A DNA stretch of 64,000 nt from Methylobacterium sp. WL1 (GCF_008000895.1 NZ_CP042823.1:3748001-3812000), one strand, 5' to 3'. Counted from the stretch's first letter, positions 29,135 through 38,852 are shown. Program-made: numbers and translations. Notes: a model not told the origin generated them from the sequence alone.

Positions 29135-29290
29135 CAAATTCTCCTGGGACGAGTCTTTCGCCGGCCCAGGGTAGCGCCGCGGGACCCGGGACGGAAGCCG
29201 ATCGACGCCGCGGTGACGCGCCCGTGATCCGACCCGCATCCTCGCGCGTTCCCCTCGGTCCGGACGCTGTCGTGCCGGGAGGAGGACGGC

Positions 29291-31609
29291 ATGACCGACC
29301 AGAACACCGGCGACGTACGGATCGAACCCTACGACGGCCCGGCAGGCGGCTGGGGCTCCGCCCGCTCCCTCGTGGAGATCCTGACCCGCGAGGGCGTACC
29401 GGTCACCGGCTCGGCGATGCTGCTCAAGCACAACAAGCCGGACGGCTACATGTGCACGTCCTGTGCCTGGGCGAAGCCGGCCAAGCCCCTGGCCTTCGAG
29501 TATTGCGAGAACGGCGCCAAGGCGACGGCCTGGGAACAGACCCGCCGCCGGGCGACCCCGGACTTCTTCGCCGACCACACCGTCACCGAGTTGTCCGGCT
29601 GGAGCGACTATGCCCTGGAGGAGCAGGGCCGCCTCACCCATCCGATGCGCTACGATCCCGAGACCGACCGGTACCGGCCCGTCCCGTGGACGGAGGCCTT
29701 CGCGGAGATCGGACGGGAGCTGAAGGCGCTGCGCGACGAGGATCCGAAATCGGCGGTGTTCTACGCCTCCGGGCGGGCCTCGCTCGAAACGAGCTACATG
29801 TGGGCGCTGTTCGCCCGGCTCTACGGCAACAACAACCTGCCCGACTCGTCCAACATGTGCCACGAGCCGACCTCGGTGGCGCTACCGCAATCGATCGGCG
29901 CGCCAGTCGGCACGGTGCTGCTGGAGGATTTCGAGTCCACCGACCTGATCTTCTTCTTCGGCCAGAATGTCGGCTCGAACGCGCCCCGGATGCTCCACCC
30001 GCTCCAGGAAGCCCGGCGTCGGGGCGCGCAGATCATCACCTTCAACCCGCTGCGCGAGCGCGGGCTCGAGCGCTTCACCAACCCGCAATCGCCGGTGGAG
30101 ATGCTGACGCGCTCGGCGACCAAGATCTCGACGCAGTATCACCAGGTGAAGGCCGGGGGCGACCTCGCGGCGCTGACCGGCCTGTGCAAGTCCCTGCTCG
30201 CGATGGACCGGGAGGCCACCGCATCGGGCCGACCCGCCATTCTCGACCACGCCTTCATCGCCGAGCACACCCACGGCTTCGCGGAGTTCGTGGCGTTCTG
30301 CGATCGGGAGGATTGGGCCGCGATCGAGCGTCGCTCCGGTCTCACGCGCCCAGCCCTCGAAGCCGCGGCCGGGGCCTACGCCCGCGCCAAGGCGGTGATC
30401 GGCATCTACGGGATGGGGCTGACCCAGCACCGCAAGGGCACCGAGACGGTGCGGATGCTGGTGAACCTGCTGCTCCTGCGCGGCAATATCGGCAAGCCCG
30501 GGGCCGGGATCTGCCCGGTGCGCGGCCACTCGAACGTGCAGGGCCAGCGCACGGTCGGCATTACCGAGAAGCCGGAGCTGGCGCCGCTCGACAGGCTCAA
30601 AGAGCTGTACGACTTCGAGCCCCCGCGGGAGAAGGGCCTGAACACCGTCGAGACCTGCGAGGGCATCCTGGACGGCAGCGTCCGAGCCTTCGTCAGCCTC
30701 GGCGGCAACTTCCTGCGGGCGATCCCCGATACCGGGCGGATGGAGCCTGCTTGGCGCCGACAGCGCCTCACCGTTCAGATCTCGACCAAGCTGAACCGCT
30801 CGCACCTGGTGAACGGGGACGTGGCCTACATCCTCCCGTGCCTCGGCCGCATCGAGATCGACCAGCAGGCGACCGGCCCACAGGCGGTCTCGATGGAGGA
30901 TTCGACCGCGCGCTTCCACGGCTCCCGGGGCGTGTCTGACCCGGTCGGCCCGGAGGTGCGCTCCGAGCCCTGGATCGTCGCCGAGATCGCCAAGGCGACG
31001 GTGCCGCCGAACCCGCGGATCGACTGGGATGCGTGGGTCGCCGATTACGGCCGGGTGCGCGACGCCATCGAGGCGACCTACCCCAAGGTGTTCCACGACT
31101 TGAACGGGCAGATGTTCCGGCCCGGCGGGATCACCAAGCCGCTGGGCGCCCGCGACCGGAAGTGGGAGACCGAGACCGGCAAGGCGAATTTCGTCGTCCC
31201 CGCGGGGCTGGAGGCCGATCCCGACCTGCCGAAGCATGGGCCCGACGTGCTCGACCTGATCACGTTGCGCTCGAACGACCAGTTCAACACCACGGTCTAC
31301 GGGTACGACGACCGCTTCCGCGGCGTGAAGGGCACCCGCGACATCCTGTTCATGAACCGGGCCGACATCGCCCGGCTTGGGCTGAAGGATGGCGGCTCCG
31401 TCGATGTCGAAGCGGTGGCCGGCGACCAGGTCGAGCGCCGCGTCGGCGGCCTGCGGGTGATCGCCTACGATATCCCCCAGGGGAATTGCGGCGGCTATTA
31501 TCCAGAACTGAACGTGCTGTTGCCCCTATGGCATTACGACGAGCAGTCCAAGACGCCGGCCGCCAAGGCCATCACGGTGCGGGTCAGCGCTGCGATGCCG
31601 ACGACCTGA
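29291..31609 (+). CDS. FdhF/YdeP family molybdopterin oxidoreductase
   Basis: This is a 772-residue cytosolic member of the formate dehydrogenase H-like molybdenum/tungsten bis-MGD family, YdeP/CbbBc branch. An N-terminal Cys pair (C55, C58 in MCTSCAWAKP) marks the FeS region. NMCHEPTSVAL places Cys190 (codon TGC) where FDH-H has its selenocysteine. GLTQHRKGTETVRMLVNLLLLRG is characteristic of the cofactor domain, and the C-terminal molydopterin-binding domain starts near TLRSNDQFN. The substrate is uncertain: relatives are linked to acid stress or formate. It is monocistronic or co-transcribed with the pentapeptide gene. Confidence 0.9.
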   Translation: MTDQNTGDVRIEPYDGPAGGWGSARSLVEILTREGVPVTGSAMLLKHNKPDGYMCTSCAWAKPAKPLAFEYCENGAKATAWEQTRRRATPDFFADHTVTELSGWSDYALEEQGRLTHPMRYDPETDRYRPVPWTEAFAEIGRELKALRDEDPKSAVFYASGRASLETSYMWALFARLYGNNNLPDSSNMCHEPTSVALPQSIGAPVGTVLLEDFESTDLIFFFGQNVGSNAPRMLHPLQEARRRGAQIITFNPLRERGLERFTNPQSPVEMLTRSATKISTQYHQVKAGGDLAALTGLCKSLLAMDREATASGRPAILDHAFIAEHTHGFAEFVAFCDREDWAAIERRSGLTRPALEAAAGAYARAKAVIGIYGMGLTQHRKGTETVRMLVNLLLLRGNIGKPGAGICPVRGHSNVQGQRTVGITEKPELAPLDRLKELYDFEPPREKGLNTVETCEGILDGSVRAFVSLGGNFLRAIPDTGRMEPAWRRQRLTVQISTKLNRSHLVNGDVAYILPCLGRIEIDQQATGPQAVSMEDSTARFHGSRGVSDPVGPEVRSEPWIVAEIAKATVPPNPRIDWDAWVADYGRVRDAIEATYPKVFHDLNGQMFRPGGITKPLGARDRKWETETGKANFVVPAGLEADPDLPKHGPDVLDLITLRSNDQFNTTVYGYDDRFRGVKGTRDILFMNRADIARLGLKDGGSVDVEAVAGDQVERRVGGLRVIAYDIPQGNCGGYYPELNVLLPLWHYDEQSKTPAAKAITVRVSAAMPTT

Positions 31610-31657
31610 GCCCGCGGGGATCTGGCGCGCCGCCGTTCTCTCCGGCAAAGAGCCGGG

Positions 31658-33004
31658 ATGGATCAGGTCACGCCCCGAAACGTGGAGCCGCGCCTGCGCG
31701 GTCTCCTGGACCTGATCGCCTCCGGCACGCCCGTGCGCGAGCCGGGCCTCGATCTCGCGCATGTCGACGCGGGCGCGCGGGCGCTGACCGAACTGGATGC
31801 GGCAAGGGCCGACCCTGAATCCGGCGGCCTGTCCTTGGCGGGGTCGGATTTGTCCCGCGCCCGGATGGAGGAGGCCGACCTGTCCGGCGCGAACCTGCGC
31901 CGGGCGAGCCTCACCGGGGCGGTCGGGCGGTCGACCCGCTTCGTCGGGGCGATCCTGGAGGAGGCCGACCTGTCCGAGGCCGACCTCTCGGGCGCGGATT
32001 TCGCCGGCATCGTGGCGGGCCAGGTCAAGCTGTCCGCCGCCATGCTGGAGGATGCCCGCTTCGGACAGGCGGCGATGCGCTTCGCGGACCTGTCGGGGGC
32101 ACTCCTCGACGGGGCCAACTTCACGGATGCCGACCTCTGGGGCGCCGACTTTTCCGGCGCCGACGCGGACGACACGGTGTTCCGCAACGCGCGGCTCGAC
32201 GAGGCCAAGCTCGCCGACGCCAACCTCACCCACGCGGATTTCGAGGGCGCCAGCCTGGCCAAGGCGACGCTGGCGGGATCGCGCCTGCGCGGCGCCAAGT
32301 TCACCGGGGCGAAGCTGGACGGCGCAGACCTATCCGGCGCCGACCTTTCGGACACCGATCTCGTCCGGCTCAACCTCGCCACCTGCCGGCTGCGGCACGC
32401 ACGCTTCGCGGGCGCTTGGCTCAACGGCACCCGGATGAGCGTCGAGCAGCTCGGCGGTGCCGTCGGCGAGGAGGTGGCGGGCGCCTACGAGCTGGCGCAG
32501 GCGAGCTACCTCGCCCTGGAGCAGAACTGGAAGAGCATCGGCAGCCACGATGCGGCCAGCTGGGCCTACAAGCGCGGTCGCCGCATGGGCCGTGTCCATG
32601 CCGGGCAACAGGCACGCGCCGCCTGGGCCGAGCGGGACGGGGCTGGCATCCTGCGCCACGGCTACCGCTGGACCGCCGACCGCTTCGTCGAGTGGCTGTG
32701 CGATTACGGCGAGAGCCTGTCGCGCATCGCCCGGGCCTTCGCGCTCCTGATCGTCGTATTTGCGGGCCTCTATGGCCTGACCGGCGGCCTGATCGTGCTG
32801 GAGGGTCCCGAGGCGGGACCGACCTACAACCCAATCGATCTGATGAGCTACAGCGCGCTCAACATGATGACGGCCAACCCACCGGAGATCGGCCTGAAGC
32901 CGACCGGACGGGTGACCAACCTGCTCGTCGGCCTCGAAGGCGCGGCCGGGATCATCCTGATGGGTCTCTACGGCTTCGTGCTGGGCAACCGCCTCCGCCG
33001 GTGA
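31658..33004 (+). CDS. Pentapeptide-repeat protein with channel-like C-terminus
   Basis: Residues about 55-250 are tandem A(D/N)LXX pentapeptide repeats (such as ADLSGANLRRASLTG), predicted to form a right-handed quadrilateral beta-helix. After a linker, the last about 100 residues hold two hydrophobic helices (FALLIVVFAGLYGLTGGLIVL and LVGLEGAAGIILMGLYGFVL) that flank a pore-loop-like stretch, MSYSALNMMTANPPEIG. This is the layout of two-helix potassium channels, but the TVGYG filter is absent. The length is 448 residues. The function is unknown; membrane anchoring of the beta-helix is the safest reading. Confidence 0.82.
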   Translation: MDQVTPRNVEPRLRGLLDLIASGTPVREPGLDLAHVDAGARALTELDAARADPESGGLSLAGSDLSRARMEEADLSGANLRRASLTGAVGRSTRFVGAILEEADLSEADLSGADFAGIVAGQVKLSAAMLEDARFGQAAMRFADLSGALLDGANFTDADLWGADFSGADADDTVFRNARLDEAKLADANLTHADFEGASLAKATLAGSRLRGAKFTGAKLDGADLSGADLSDTDLVRLNLATCRLRHARFAGAWLNGTRMSVEQLGGAVGEEVAGAYELAQASYLALEQNWKSIGSHDAASWAYKRGRRMGRVHAGQQARAAWAERDGAGILRHGYRWTADRFVEWLCDYGESLSRIARAFALLIVVFAGLYGLTGGLIVLEGPEAGPTYNPIDLMSYSALNMMTANPPEIGLKPTGRVTNLLVGLEGAAGIILMGLYGFVLGNRLRR

Positions 33005-33009
33005 GCGCG

Positions 33010-33480
33010 TCAGTCGTTGACGCTCAGACGCTCGATCAGGGCGCCGAGATCCCTGCGCAAGGCGCGGATCTCGGGCTCGCTGAGGTCCAGCTGACACATC
33101 ACGCTCTCGCGCACCGTGACCGCCTCCGAACGGAGCGCAGCGCCCCGGGGCGTCAGGGCGATCTCGACCTCGCGCTCGTCGGATTGGCGCCGCGTCCGGG
33201 CCAGGAAGCCCGCGCTCTCCAGGCGTTTCAGAACCGGCGTCAGCGTGCCGGAATCGAGCCGCAGCCGCCGGCCGATCTCCGAGACCGTCACGCCGTCCTG
33301 CTCCCACAGAACCAGCAGCACGAGATATTGCGGATAGGTCAGGCCGAGCCGCTCCAGAAGCGGCCGGTAAGACTTCGTCATCCGGTGCGCGGCCGCGTAG
33401 AGCGCGTAGCAAAGCTGGTTATCGAGCAGGAGCGGATCTGTTGCCTGCTCCGCCTCGATCGTGTCCACAGAATACGACAT
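33010..33480 (-). CDS. MarR family regulator, OhrR type
   Basis: This is a winged-helix MarR repressor of 156 residues. Cys24 in DNQLCYALYAA is the peroxide-sensing cysteine position of OhrR. A second cysteine, Cys129 in ESVMCQLDLS, matches the two-cysteine OhrR class that forms an intersubunit disulfide on oxidation by organic hydroperoxides. The wing includes SDEREVEIALTPRG. No ohr gene is adjacent. The convergent pentapeptide gene ends five bases away. The start at 33480 was chosen because MSYSVDTIEA fits the family; a longer frame adds 23 unlikely residues. Confidence 0.88.
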   Translation of the reverse strand: MSYSVDTIEAEQATDPLLLDNQLCYALYAAAHRMTKSYRPLLERLGLTYPQYLVLLVLWEQDGVTVSEIGRRLRLDSGTLTPVLKRLESAGFLARTRRQSDEREVEIALTPRGAALRSEAVTVRESVMCQLDLSEPEIRALRRDLGALIERLSVND

Positions 33481-33594
33481 GTTGCTCGCCCATCGCGGTC
33501 CGGGTGCCGCTTGTCTCGCACCGCGACCGCGGGTTGGCCCTTCTAGCATAACACGCTCAGCGTGCGTGCAAGCTCCCGCTCCACGCCCGGTTTC

Positions 33595-35052
33595 TCAACA
33601 ACTCCGGACGCCCGACGCTCCGTCACCTGACGATGACATGTTCGATAGGCTGTTCAGCAGCCCGGCCTCGTCCTCGAGGGTCCGCAGGTCGAGCACGACG
33701 GCATCGCCGCTGATGCGGCCGATCACCGGCACCGGCAAGGCGCGCAGGCGCTCGGCGAGGCGCTTGCAGCGCCCTCCGGCGCCGCGGCGCCCGCCCGCAC
33801 CATCCGGCACCAGCACCAGGGCGGCGCTGGGCAAGGTCTCCACCGGCAGCGCTCCGGACCCGATCTGGCTGATGCACGCATCGACCGAGACCGTGGCCCA
33901 GCCGGACAGCCGCTCGGCAACCGCCGGCGCGAGGGCCCGGGCCTGCGCGTCGATCGCCGCGCGCGGTCGGGTGAGCAGCCGCAGGGTCGGCAGTTCCTCG
34001 GCCAGCCGCTCGGGATGCAGGTAGAGCCGCAGGACCGCCTCCAGGGCCGCGTAGGTCATCTTGTCCACCCGCAGCGCCCGCTTCAGCGGGTTCTTGCGCA
34101 CCCGGGCGATCAGGTCCTTCCGTCCGGCCACGATCCCGCATTGGACGGCGCCGAGCAGCTTGTCGCCGCTGAAGGTCACGACGTCGGCGCGCGCCAACGC
34201 GGCCCGGACGGTGGGCTCGGGGGGCAGGCCGTAGGCCGCGAGGTCGACGAGGCTGCCGCTGCCGAGATCCTCCGCCAGCGGCACGCCCTGTTCCCGGCAG
34301 AGGGCGTGGAGCGCGACCGGATCCGCCTCGGCGGTGAAGCCGGTGATCGCGTAGTTGCTCGGATGCACCTTCATGACCAAGCCGGTGCGCGGGCCCAGGG
34401 CTTCGGCGAAGTCGCTCAGATGGGTCCGGTTGGTGGTGCCGACCTCGCGCAGGCGGCACCCGGCACGGACCATCACGTCGGGCACCCGGAACGAGCCGCC
34501 GATCTCCACCAACTCGCCACGCGAGACCACCACCTCCTTGCGCATCGCCAAGGCGTTCAGCACCAGCAGGACCGCGGCGGCGTTGTTGTTGACGACCACA
34601 GCGGCCTCGGCCCCGGTCAAGCGGCAGATCAGATCCTCGACGTGGTCGTCGCGCTCGCCCCGGACCCCGGTGGCGAGATCGAATTCGAGGTTGCTCGCCT
34701 GTACCATCACGGCGGCCACGGCCTCGGCGGCGGAGCGCGGCAGGAGCGCCCGGCCGAGATTGGTGTGCAGAACCGTGCCGGTGAGGTTGAAGACCGGCCG
34801 CAGGGAAGCGCGCCGCTCGGCCGCAAGATTTCGCGCGACCGCCTCACGGATCGCCGCCTCGTCCGGCACGGCGCCTCCCTCCGCGCGGATCCCGGCGAGG
34901 ACGACCCGCACGCCCGCCGTGACGGCCGTGCGCCCGTAGGCGGCGAGCAGCTCCTCCGAGGCGCCGCCGACCAGACGTTCCACCGAGGGGATCCGGCGCG
35001 GAGTCGGCTGCGCGTCGTCGGGGGTCGGGCAGGCTGTCGCTGAGGATGTCAT
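33595..35052 (-). CDS. selA: L-seryl-tRNA(Sec) selenium transferase
   Basis: This PLP-dependent decameric enzyme converts Ser-tRNA(Sec) to Sec-tRNA(Sec) with selenophosphate. The N-terminal [10 protein letters not shown] segment binds tRNA. The [14 protein letters not shown] region, [11 protein letters not shown] and [17 protein letters not shown] with the PLP lysine are diagnostic. It is 485 residues from the ATG at 35052, slightly longer than the usual 463 because of the N-terminal TPDDAQPTP stretch and the C-terminal tail. selB, selD and the tRNA(Sec) gene are not in the window, and the nearby molybdoenzyme uses Cys. Confidence 0.95.
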   Translation of the reverse strand: MTSSATACPTPDDAQPTPRRIPSVERLVGGASEELLAAYGRTAVTAGVRVVLAGIRAEGGAVPDEAAIREAVARNLAAERRASLRPVFNLTGTVLHTNLGRALLPRSAAEAVAAVMVQASNLEFDLATGVRGERDDHVEDLICRLTGAEAAVVVNNNAAAVLLVLNALAMRKEVVVSRGELVEIGGSFRVPDVMVRAGCRLREVGTTNRTHLSDFAEALGPRTGLVMKVHPSNYAITGFTAEADPVALHALCREQGVPLAEDLGSGSLVDLAAYGLPPEPTVRAALARADVVTFSGDKLLGAVQCGIVAGRKDLIARVRKNPLKRALRVDKMTYAALEAVLRLYLHPERLAEELPTLRLLTRPRAAIDAQARALAPAVAERLSGWATVSVDACISQIGSGALPVETLPSAALVLVPDGAGGRRGAGGRCKRLAERLRALPVPVIGRISGDAVVLDLRTLEDEAGLLNSLSNMSSSGDGASGVRSC

Positions 35053-35276
35053 GGTCCGGAGAGAGATAAGGATGCCCGCGCCGAGGACTACCCCGGAGCG
35101 CCGCACGCGATCCCTGCAGGATCGGCACCAAATCGACCGGGCGACGGCGAGGCCTGCGACGCGATCACCTCCGGCCAAGCCGGAACCGTACGCACCGCCG
35201 GGCGACTAACCTCATGCGCGTGACCGCGCCGGCGCTACATGGCCGGTCGCGCGGATCGCAGATGTGGGGAAGAGCG

Positions 35277-36290
35277 ATGAAGCACAAGCCGCTCAGCGAG
35301 CAGGTCGTGGTGATCACCGGCGCATCGTCCGGCATCGGCCTCGCGACCGCCCGGATGGCGGCCGAGCGCGGTGCCCGGGTCGTGCTGGCCGCCCGCAGCG
35401 GCGAGGCCTTGGCCCGGATCCAGGCGGAGATCGAGGGCGTCGGCGGCAAGGCGCTCCACGTCGTCGCCGATGTCGGCAACCGGGCCGAAGTCCAGGCGAT
35501 CGCCGATCAGGCGATCGCGACGTTCGGCGGCTTCGACACCTGGGTGAACGTCGCGGGCGGGTCGATCTACGGCCGCCTTCGCGAGATCAGCGACGAAGAC
35601 CATCAACGCCTGATCCAGACCAATCTCTGGGGCACCGTCTACGGGTCCCTGGTCGCCGTGGAGCACCTGAACAAGCAGGGCGGCGCACTGATCAACGTCG
35701 GCAGCATCGCGTCCGATCTCGCCTTCCCGTTCCAGGGCATGTACGCGGCCTCCAAGCATGCCGTGAAGGGCTTCACCGACGCCCTGCGCATGGAGCTCAT
35801 GGTCGAGGACGCGCCGATCTCGGTGACGCTGATCAAGCCGGCCTCGATCGACACCCCCCTGCCCCAGCGCGCGCGCAACTACATGGACCGGGAGCCGAGC
35901 CTGCCGCCGCCGATCTACCCGCCCGAGGAGGTCGCGAACGCGATCCTGCATGCGGCCGTGCACCCGCAGCGCGACATCTTCGTCGGCGGTGCCGGCAAGG
36001 CGTTCGTGGCCGGCAAGGAATTCGCCCCGGGCGCCTACGATTACATGGCCCCGACGATCGTCGCGATGCAGAAGCGCGGCATCCCGCCCCGTGACCCGTC
36101 CGGCGCCCTGCACGCGCCGGTCTCGGCCGGCCTCACGCGCGGCGACCCACCGGTCTACGTGATGCGCACGAGTGCCTACACGCGGGCGAGCCTGCACCCG
36201 CTGGCCACGGCGGCCGGTCTGCTCGGGGTCGGCACGGTAGCGGCGCTGGCCCTGCTCGGATCGGCCCCCGGCCGCAGGAAGCACCTGTAA
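35277..36290 (+). CDS. SDR family oxidoreductase with C-terminal hydrophobic segment
   Basis: This is a classical short-chain dehydrogenase/reductase. TGASSGIGLATARMA (around residues 14-28) binds NAD(P). The catalytic Ser lies in INVGSIASD and the Tyr-x3-Lys in YAASKHAVKGF. The length of 337 residues exceeds the usual 250. The extra C-terminal part ends in a hydrophobic helix (LATAAGLLGVGTVAALALLG) that may anchor it to the membrane. GGGGAAG precedes the ATG at 35277. The substrate is unknown. An alpha/beta hydrolase starts immediately after its stop. Confidence 0.88.
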   Translation: MKHKPLSEQVVVITGASSGIGLATARMAAERGARVVLAARSGEALARIQAEIEGVGGKALHVVADVGNRAEVQAIADQAIATFGGFDTWVNVAGGSIYGRLREISDEDHQRLIQTNLWGTVYGSLVAVEHLNKQGGALINVGSIASDLAFPFQGMYAASKHAVKGFTDALRMELMVEDAPISVTLIKPASIDTPLPQRARNYMDREPSLPPPIYPPEEVANAILHAAVHPQRDIFVGGAGKAFVAGKEFAPGAYDYMAPTIVAMQKRGIPPRDPSGALHAPVSAGLTRGDPPVYVMRTSAYTRASLHPLATAAGLLGVGTVAALALLGSAPGRRKHL

Positions 36291-37235
36291 TTGGCTCCGG
36301 CTGCGGTCCCCCTCCCCGGCCCGGCCCTACCGTCGCCGGACGAGCGGGCTGATCCCCGGATCGTTCCACGCCGGTTCGTGCGCCTCCCGGACGACCGAAC
36401 CATCGCGTATGCCGAAATCGGCAGCGGCCCCGACCTCGTGGTGATCCACGGCACGCTGATGTGCCTGGAAGACCAGTGGCTCGGCCCGGTGCCGGCACTC
36501 GCCCAGCATTTCCGCGTGGTCGCCGTCGACCGCCCCGGCCATGGGTTCAGCCTGCGCCCGCGCGGATCCGGCGCCGACATCTGGGATCAGGCCAGGCAGA
36601 TCCGGGACGCGATGCAGCGGCTGGGCCTGAAGCGGCCGGTGATCCTGGGCCACTCGTTCGGTGGCGCAATCGCCCTCGCCTACGGGATGCTCTACCCGGA
36701 CGAGATCGCCGGCATCGTCTCCCTGGCCCCAATCTGCTTCCCGGAGGTGCGCCTCGAACAGATTCTGTTCGGACCGCGGGCGCTGCCGTTCGGCGGGGAT
36801 TTCGTCACCCGGGCCCTGAGCGCCTCGAGCGATCCGGCCCTGCTGCCGCTGCTGTGGCACGCGATGTTCCTGCCCCAGGCGATGCCACAGCGGTTCCGCA
36901 CCGACTTTCCGTTCGCGCTGGCCAGTCGGGCCGCGCAGATCACCGCCGAGGGCGAGGATGCCGGCTGGCTCTGGCCGGCCCTGACACGCAGTGTGATGCG
37001 CTACCCGAGCCTGCGGGTTCCCACCCGCATCCTCTGCGGCGGCGCCGACATCGTGGTGGCCCCATACCTGCACGGGGCCACCGCCGCCCGGATGATCCCG
37101 GGGGCGACCTTCGAGTTGCTGCCCGGTCTGGGTCATATGTTCCCGCACATCGACGCTGCCGCGGTCGTCCGAGCGGCTCGGTCGATCGGGGGTGGGGGCC
37201 TCAGCCGGGGCCGCGATCACTCAGGAGCCCGGTGA
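36291..37235 (+). CDS. Alpha/beta hydrolase
   Basis: This serine hydrolase has the alpha/beta fold. The oxyanion-hole region is VVIHGTLM. The nucleophile elbow is ILGHSFGGA (Ser near residue 123), the acid is in CGGADIVVAP, and the catalytic histidine is in PGLGHMFPHI. It is 314 residues if started at the TTG directly after the SDR stop. The true start could lie further in, near the RFVRLPDDRTIAYAE strand. It is the last chromosomal gene before the tRNA-Val junction. The substrate is unknown. Confidence 0.85.
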   Translation: MAPAAVPLPGPALPSPDERADPRIVPRRFVRLPDDRTIAYAEIGSGPDLVVIHGTLMCLEDQWLGPVPALAQHFRVVAVDRPGHGFSLRPRGSGADIWDQARQIRDAMQRLGLKRPVILGHSFGGAIALAYGMLYPDEIAGIVSLAPICFPEVRLEQILFGPRALPFGGDFVTRALSASSDPALLPLLWHAMFLPQAMPQRFRTDFPFALASRAAQITAEGEDAGWLWPALTRSVMRYPSLRVPTRILCGGADIVVAPYLHGATAARMIPGATFELLPGLGHMFPHIDAAAVVRAARSIGGGGLSRGRDHSGAR

Positions 37236-37238
37236 CGC

Positions 37239-37284
37239 TGGTGGGCGGTGAGGGACTCGAACCCCCGACCCTCTCCGTGTAAAA
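37239..37284 (-). other. 3' half of tRNA-Val(TAC): element attachment site
   Basis: Reading the minus strand, this segment begins in the anticodon loop (TTTTACAC), continues through the variable and T-arms (GGGGG-TTCGAGT-CCCTC) and ends in the acceptor strand CACCGCCC with ACCA. It is the 3' half of a tRNA-Val(TAC) gene. No D-arm or 5' acceptor strand precedes it; instead the sequence changes abruptly toward the integrase. This is the typical att junction left when an element integrates into a tRNA 3' end. The intact tRNA should be at the other end of the element, which I did not find in the window. Confidence 0.85.
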
Positions 37285-37448
37285 GTGAATTGCTCAATCG
37301 TACCGTGTTTCCTGGAGCTTGCATAAGCCGCTGGTTCCCTTCCCTTTCAGCTAATTCCAGTCCTACGGTGTTGCTCTGAATTTCCGCCAGTTGGTGCGCA
37401 CGGTGCCGTCACCGTGCCGTCGCGGAAGCTCAAAATCGAGGGCACGAC

Positions 37449-38762
37449 GTGGCGAAGATCCGGATCAGCAAACGCACCGTCGACGCCCTGGAGCCCGGGG
37501 AGAAAGCGTATGTCGTCTATGACGCGGAGCTGACCGGCTTCGGTATCCGCGTTGCGCCGGCCTCGACGAAATCACCGGAAGGCCTGAAGACCTTCATCGT
37601 CGAATATCGGCCTGGCGCCGGAGGTCGCACTGTCCGGAGCGTCCGGCTCGCGATCGGTCGCTACGGCGTCGTCACCCCGGACGATGCTCGGCGGATCGCG
37701 CGGGACAAGCTTGCTCAGGCCCGCACCGGTGAGGATCCGGCAGCACAGCGGCGCCAGGACCGCGGTACGCCCACGGTGGCAACGGTGGCCGAGAAATGGA
37801 TGGCAGAGCAGGTCGCCGAGAAGTTCTCCGGCAAAACGAAGGTGCTCTATCGCTCCTATCTGGTTCGGCACGTCCTACCAGCGATCGGCACCAAAAAGCT
37901 GACGCTCGTCACCCCCGGCGATATCGACGCGATTCACGTGAGCCTCGGTGCGGCAGGCAAGCAGCCGACCGCGAATCGCCTCGTATCGATGCTATCGGCC
38001 GTTTTCAATTTCGCACTGCGCCGCCGGCTCACCCCTGCAGGCTTCACCAACCCGGTGTTCGGACTTGAGCGCTACCGGGAGGAAAAGCGCGAACGCTTCC
38101 TGACCACGGCGGAGCTTCAACGCCTTGGCGACGTCCTGCGCCAGGCGGAAACCACGGGCCTCGCCTGGCATCCGAGTCCCACCGGGAAGACGAAGCACGC
38201 GCCGAAGCCCGAGAACCGGCACGAGGTCTACAGCCCGCACGTGACCGGTGCGATTCGGTTGCTGTTGTTCACCGGCTGTCGCTTACGGGAGATCCTGCAC
38301 CTACGCTGGAGCGAAATCGATTTCGAGCGCGGGTTCCTGTTCTTGCCAAAGTCAAAGACTGGCGCGAAAACGGTGGTGCTGAACGCGCCCGCCCTGGACG
38401 TGCTGGCCGCGCTTCCCCACGCAGGCACCTTCGTCATCGCCAGCGGAGATCCGGAGAAGCCTCGGGCCGACCTACAACGGCCCTGGGCTCGGATCACTGC
38501 CGCGGCTGGTCTCGACGGTCTCAGGATTCACGACCTGCGACACAGCTTCGCCAGCGTTGGCGCCGGTGGTGGCATGGGCTTACCGATCGTCGGGAAGTTG
38601 CTCGGGCACACGAACACCAGCACCACCGCGCGCTACGCGCATCTCCATGCGGATCCGCTGCGCCAAGCATCCGAGCGCATCGGCAGGACCATCGCGGCAG
38701 CTCTCGACAGCAGGCCGCCCGCCGAGATTATTTCGATCACGGACGCGCGGAAATCGGCTTGA
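37449..38762 (+). CDS. Tyrosine-type integrase (DUF4102/P4 type)
   Basis: This site-specific recombinase has 437 residues. The N-terminal DUF4102 arm-binding domain contains AYVVYDAELTGFGIRV. A SAM-like core-binding domain spans about 100-200. The C-terminal catalytic domain has TGCRLREIL (Arg), the Lys in PKSKTG, HDLRHSFAS (His-x2-Arg), LLGHTNTSTTARYAHL (His) and the nucleophile Tyr. A loop of about 20 residues (WHPSPTGKTKHAPKPENRHE) inside the catalytic domain is unusual in length. It lies 165 bases from the tRNA-Val fragment and should catalyse integration there. Confidence 0.95.
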   Translation: MAKIRISKRTVDALEPGEKAYVVYDAELTGFGIRVAPASTKSPEGLKTFIVEYRPGAGGRTVRSVRLAIGRYGVVTPDDARRIARDKLAQARTGEDPAAQRRQDRGTPTVATVAEKWMAEQVAEKFSGKTKVLYRSYLVRHVLPAIGTKKLTLVTPGDIDAIHVSLGAAGKQPTANRLVSMLSAVFNFALRRRLTPAGFTNPVFGLERYREEKRERFLTTAELQRLGDVLRQAETTGLAWHPSPTGKTKHAPKPENRHEVYSPHVTGAIRLLLFTGCRLREILHLRWSEIDFERGFLFLPKSKTGAKTVVLNAPALDVLAALPHAGTFVIASGDPEKPRADLQRPWARITAAAGLDGLRIHDLRHSFASVGAGGGMGLPIVGKLLGHTNTSTTARYAHLHADPLRQASERIGRTIAAALDSRPPAEIISITDARKSA

Positions 38763-38852
38763 CGGTTACCTGATTTCGCGTAGTTTTCTGGAGCCAGCCC
38801 GAGTGTGATGCTCCGGTAATGGTTAATCGCTTTCGGGGCCCGATCTTGGGCC

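Noticed and set aside
29291..31609. Selenocysteine (UGA) in the FdhF/YdeP gene
   Set aside because: The frame is open throughout, and the equivalent position is TGC (Cys190).
37239..37284. Functional tRNA gene
   Set aside because: Only the 3' half is present. No D-arm or 5' acceptor strand can be found on the adjacent side.
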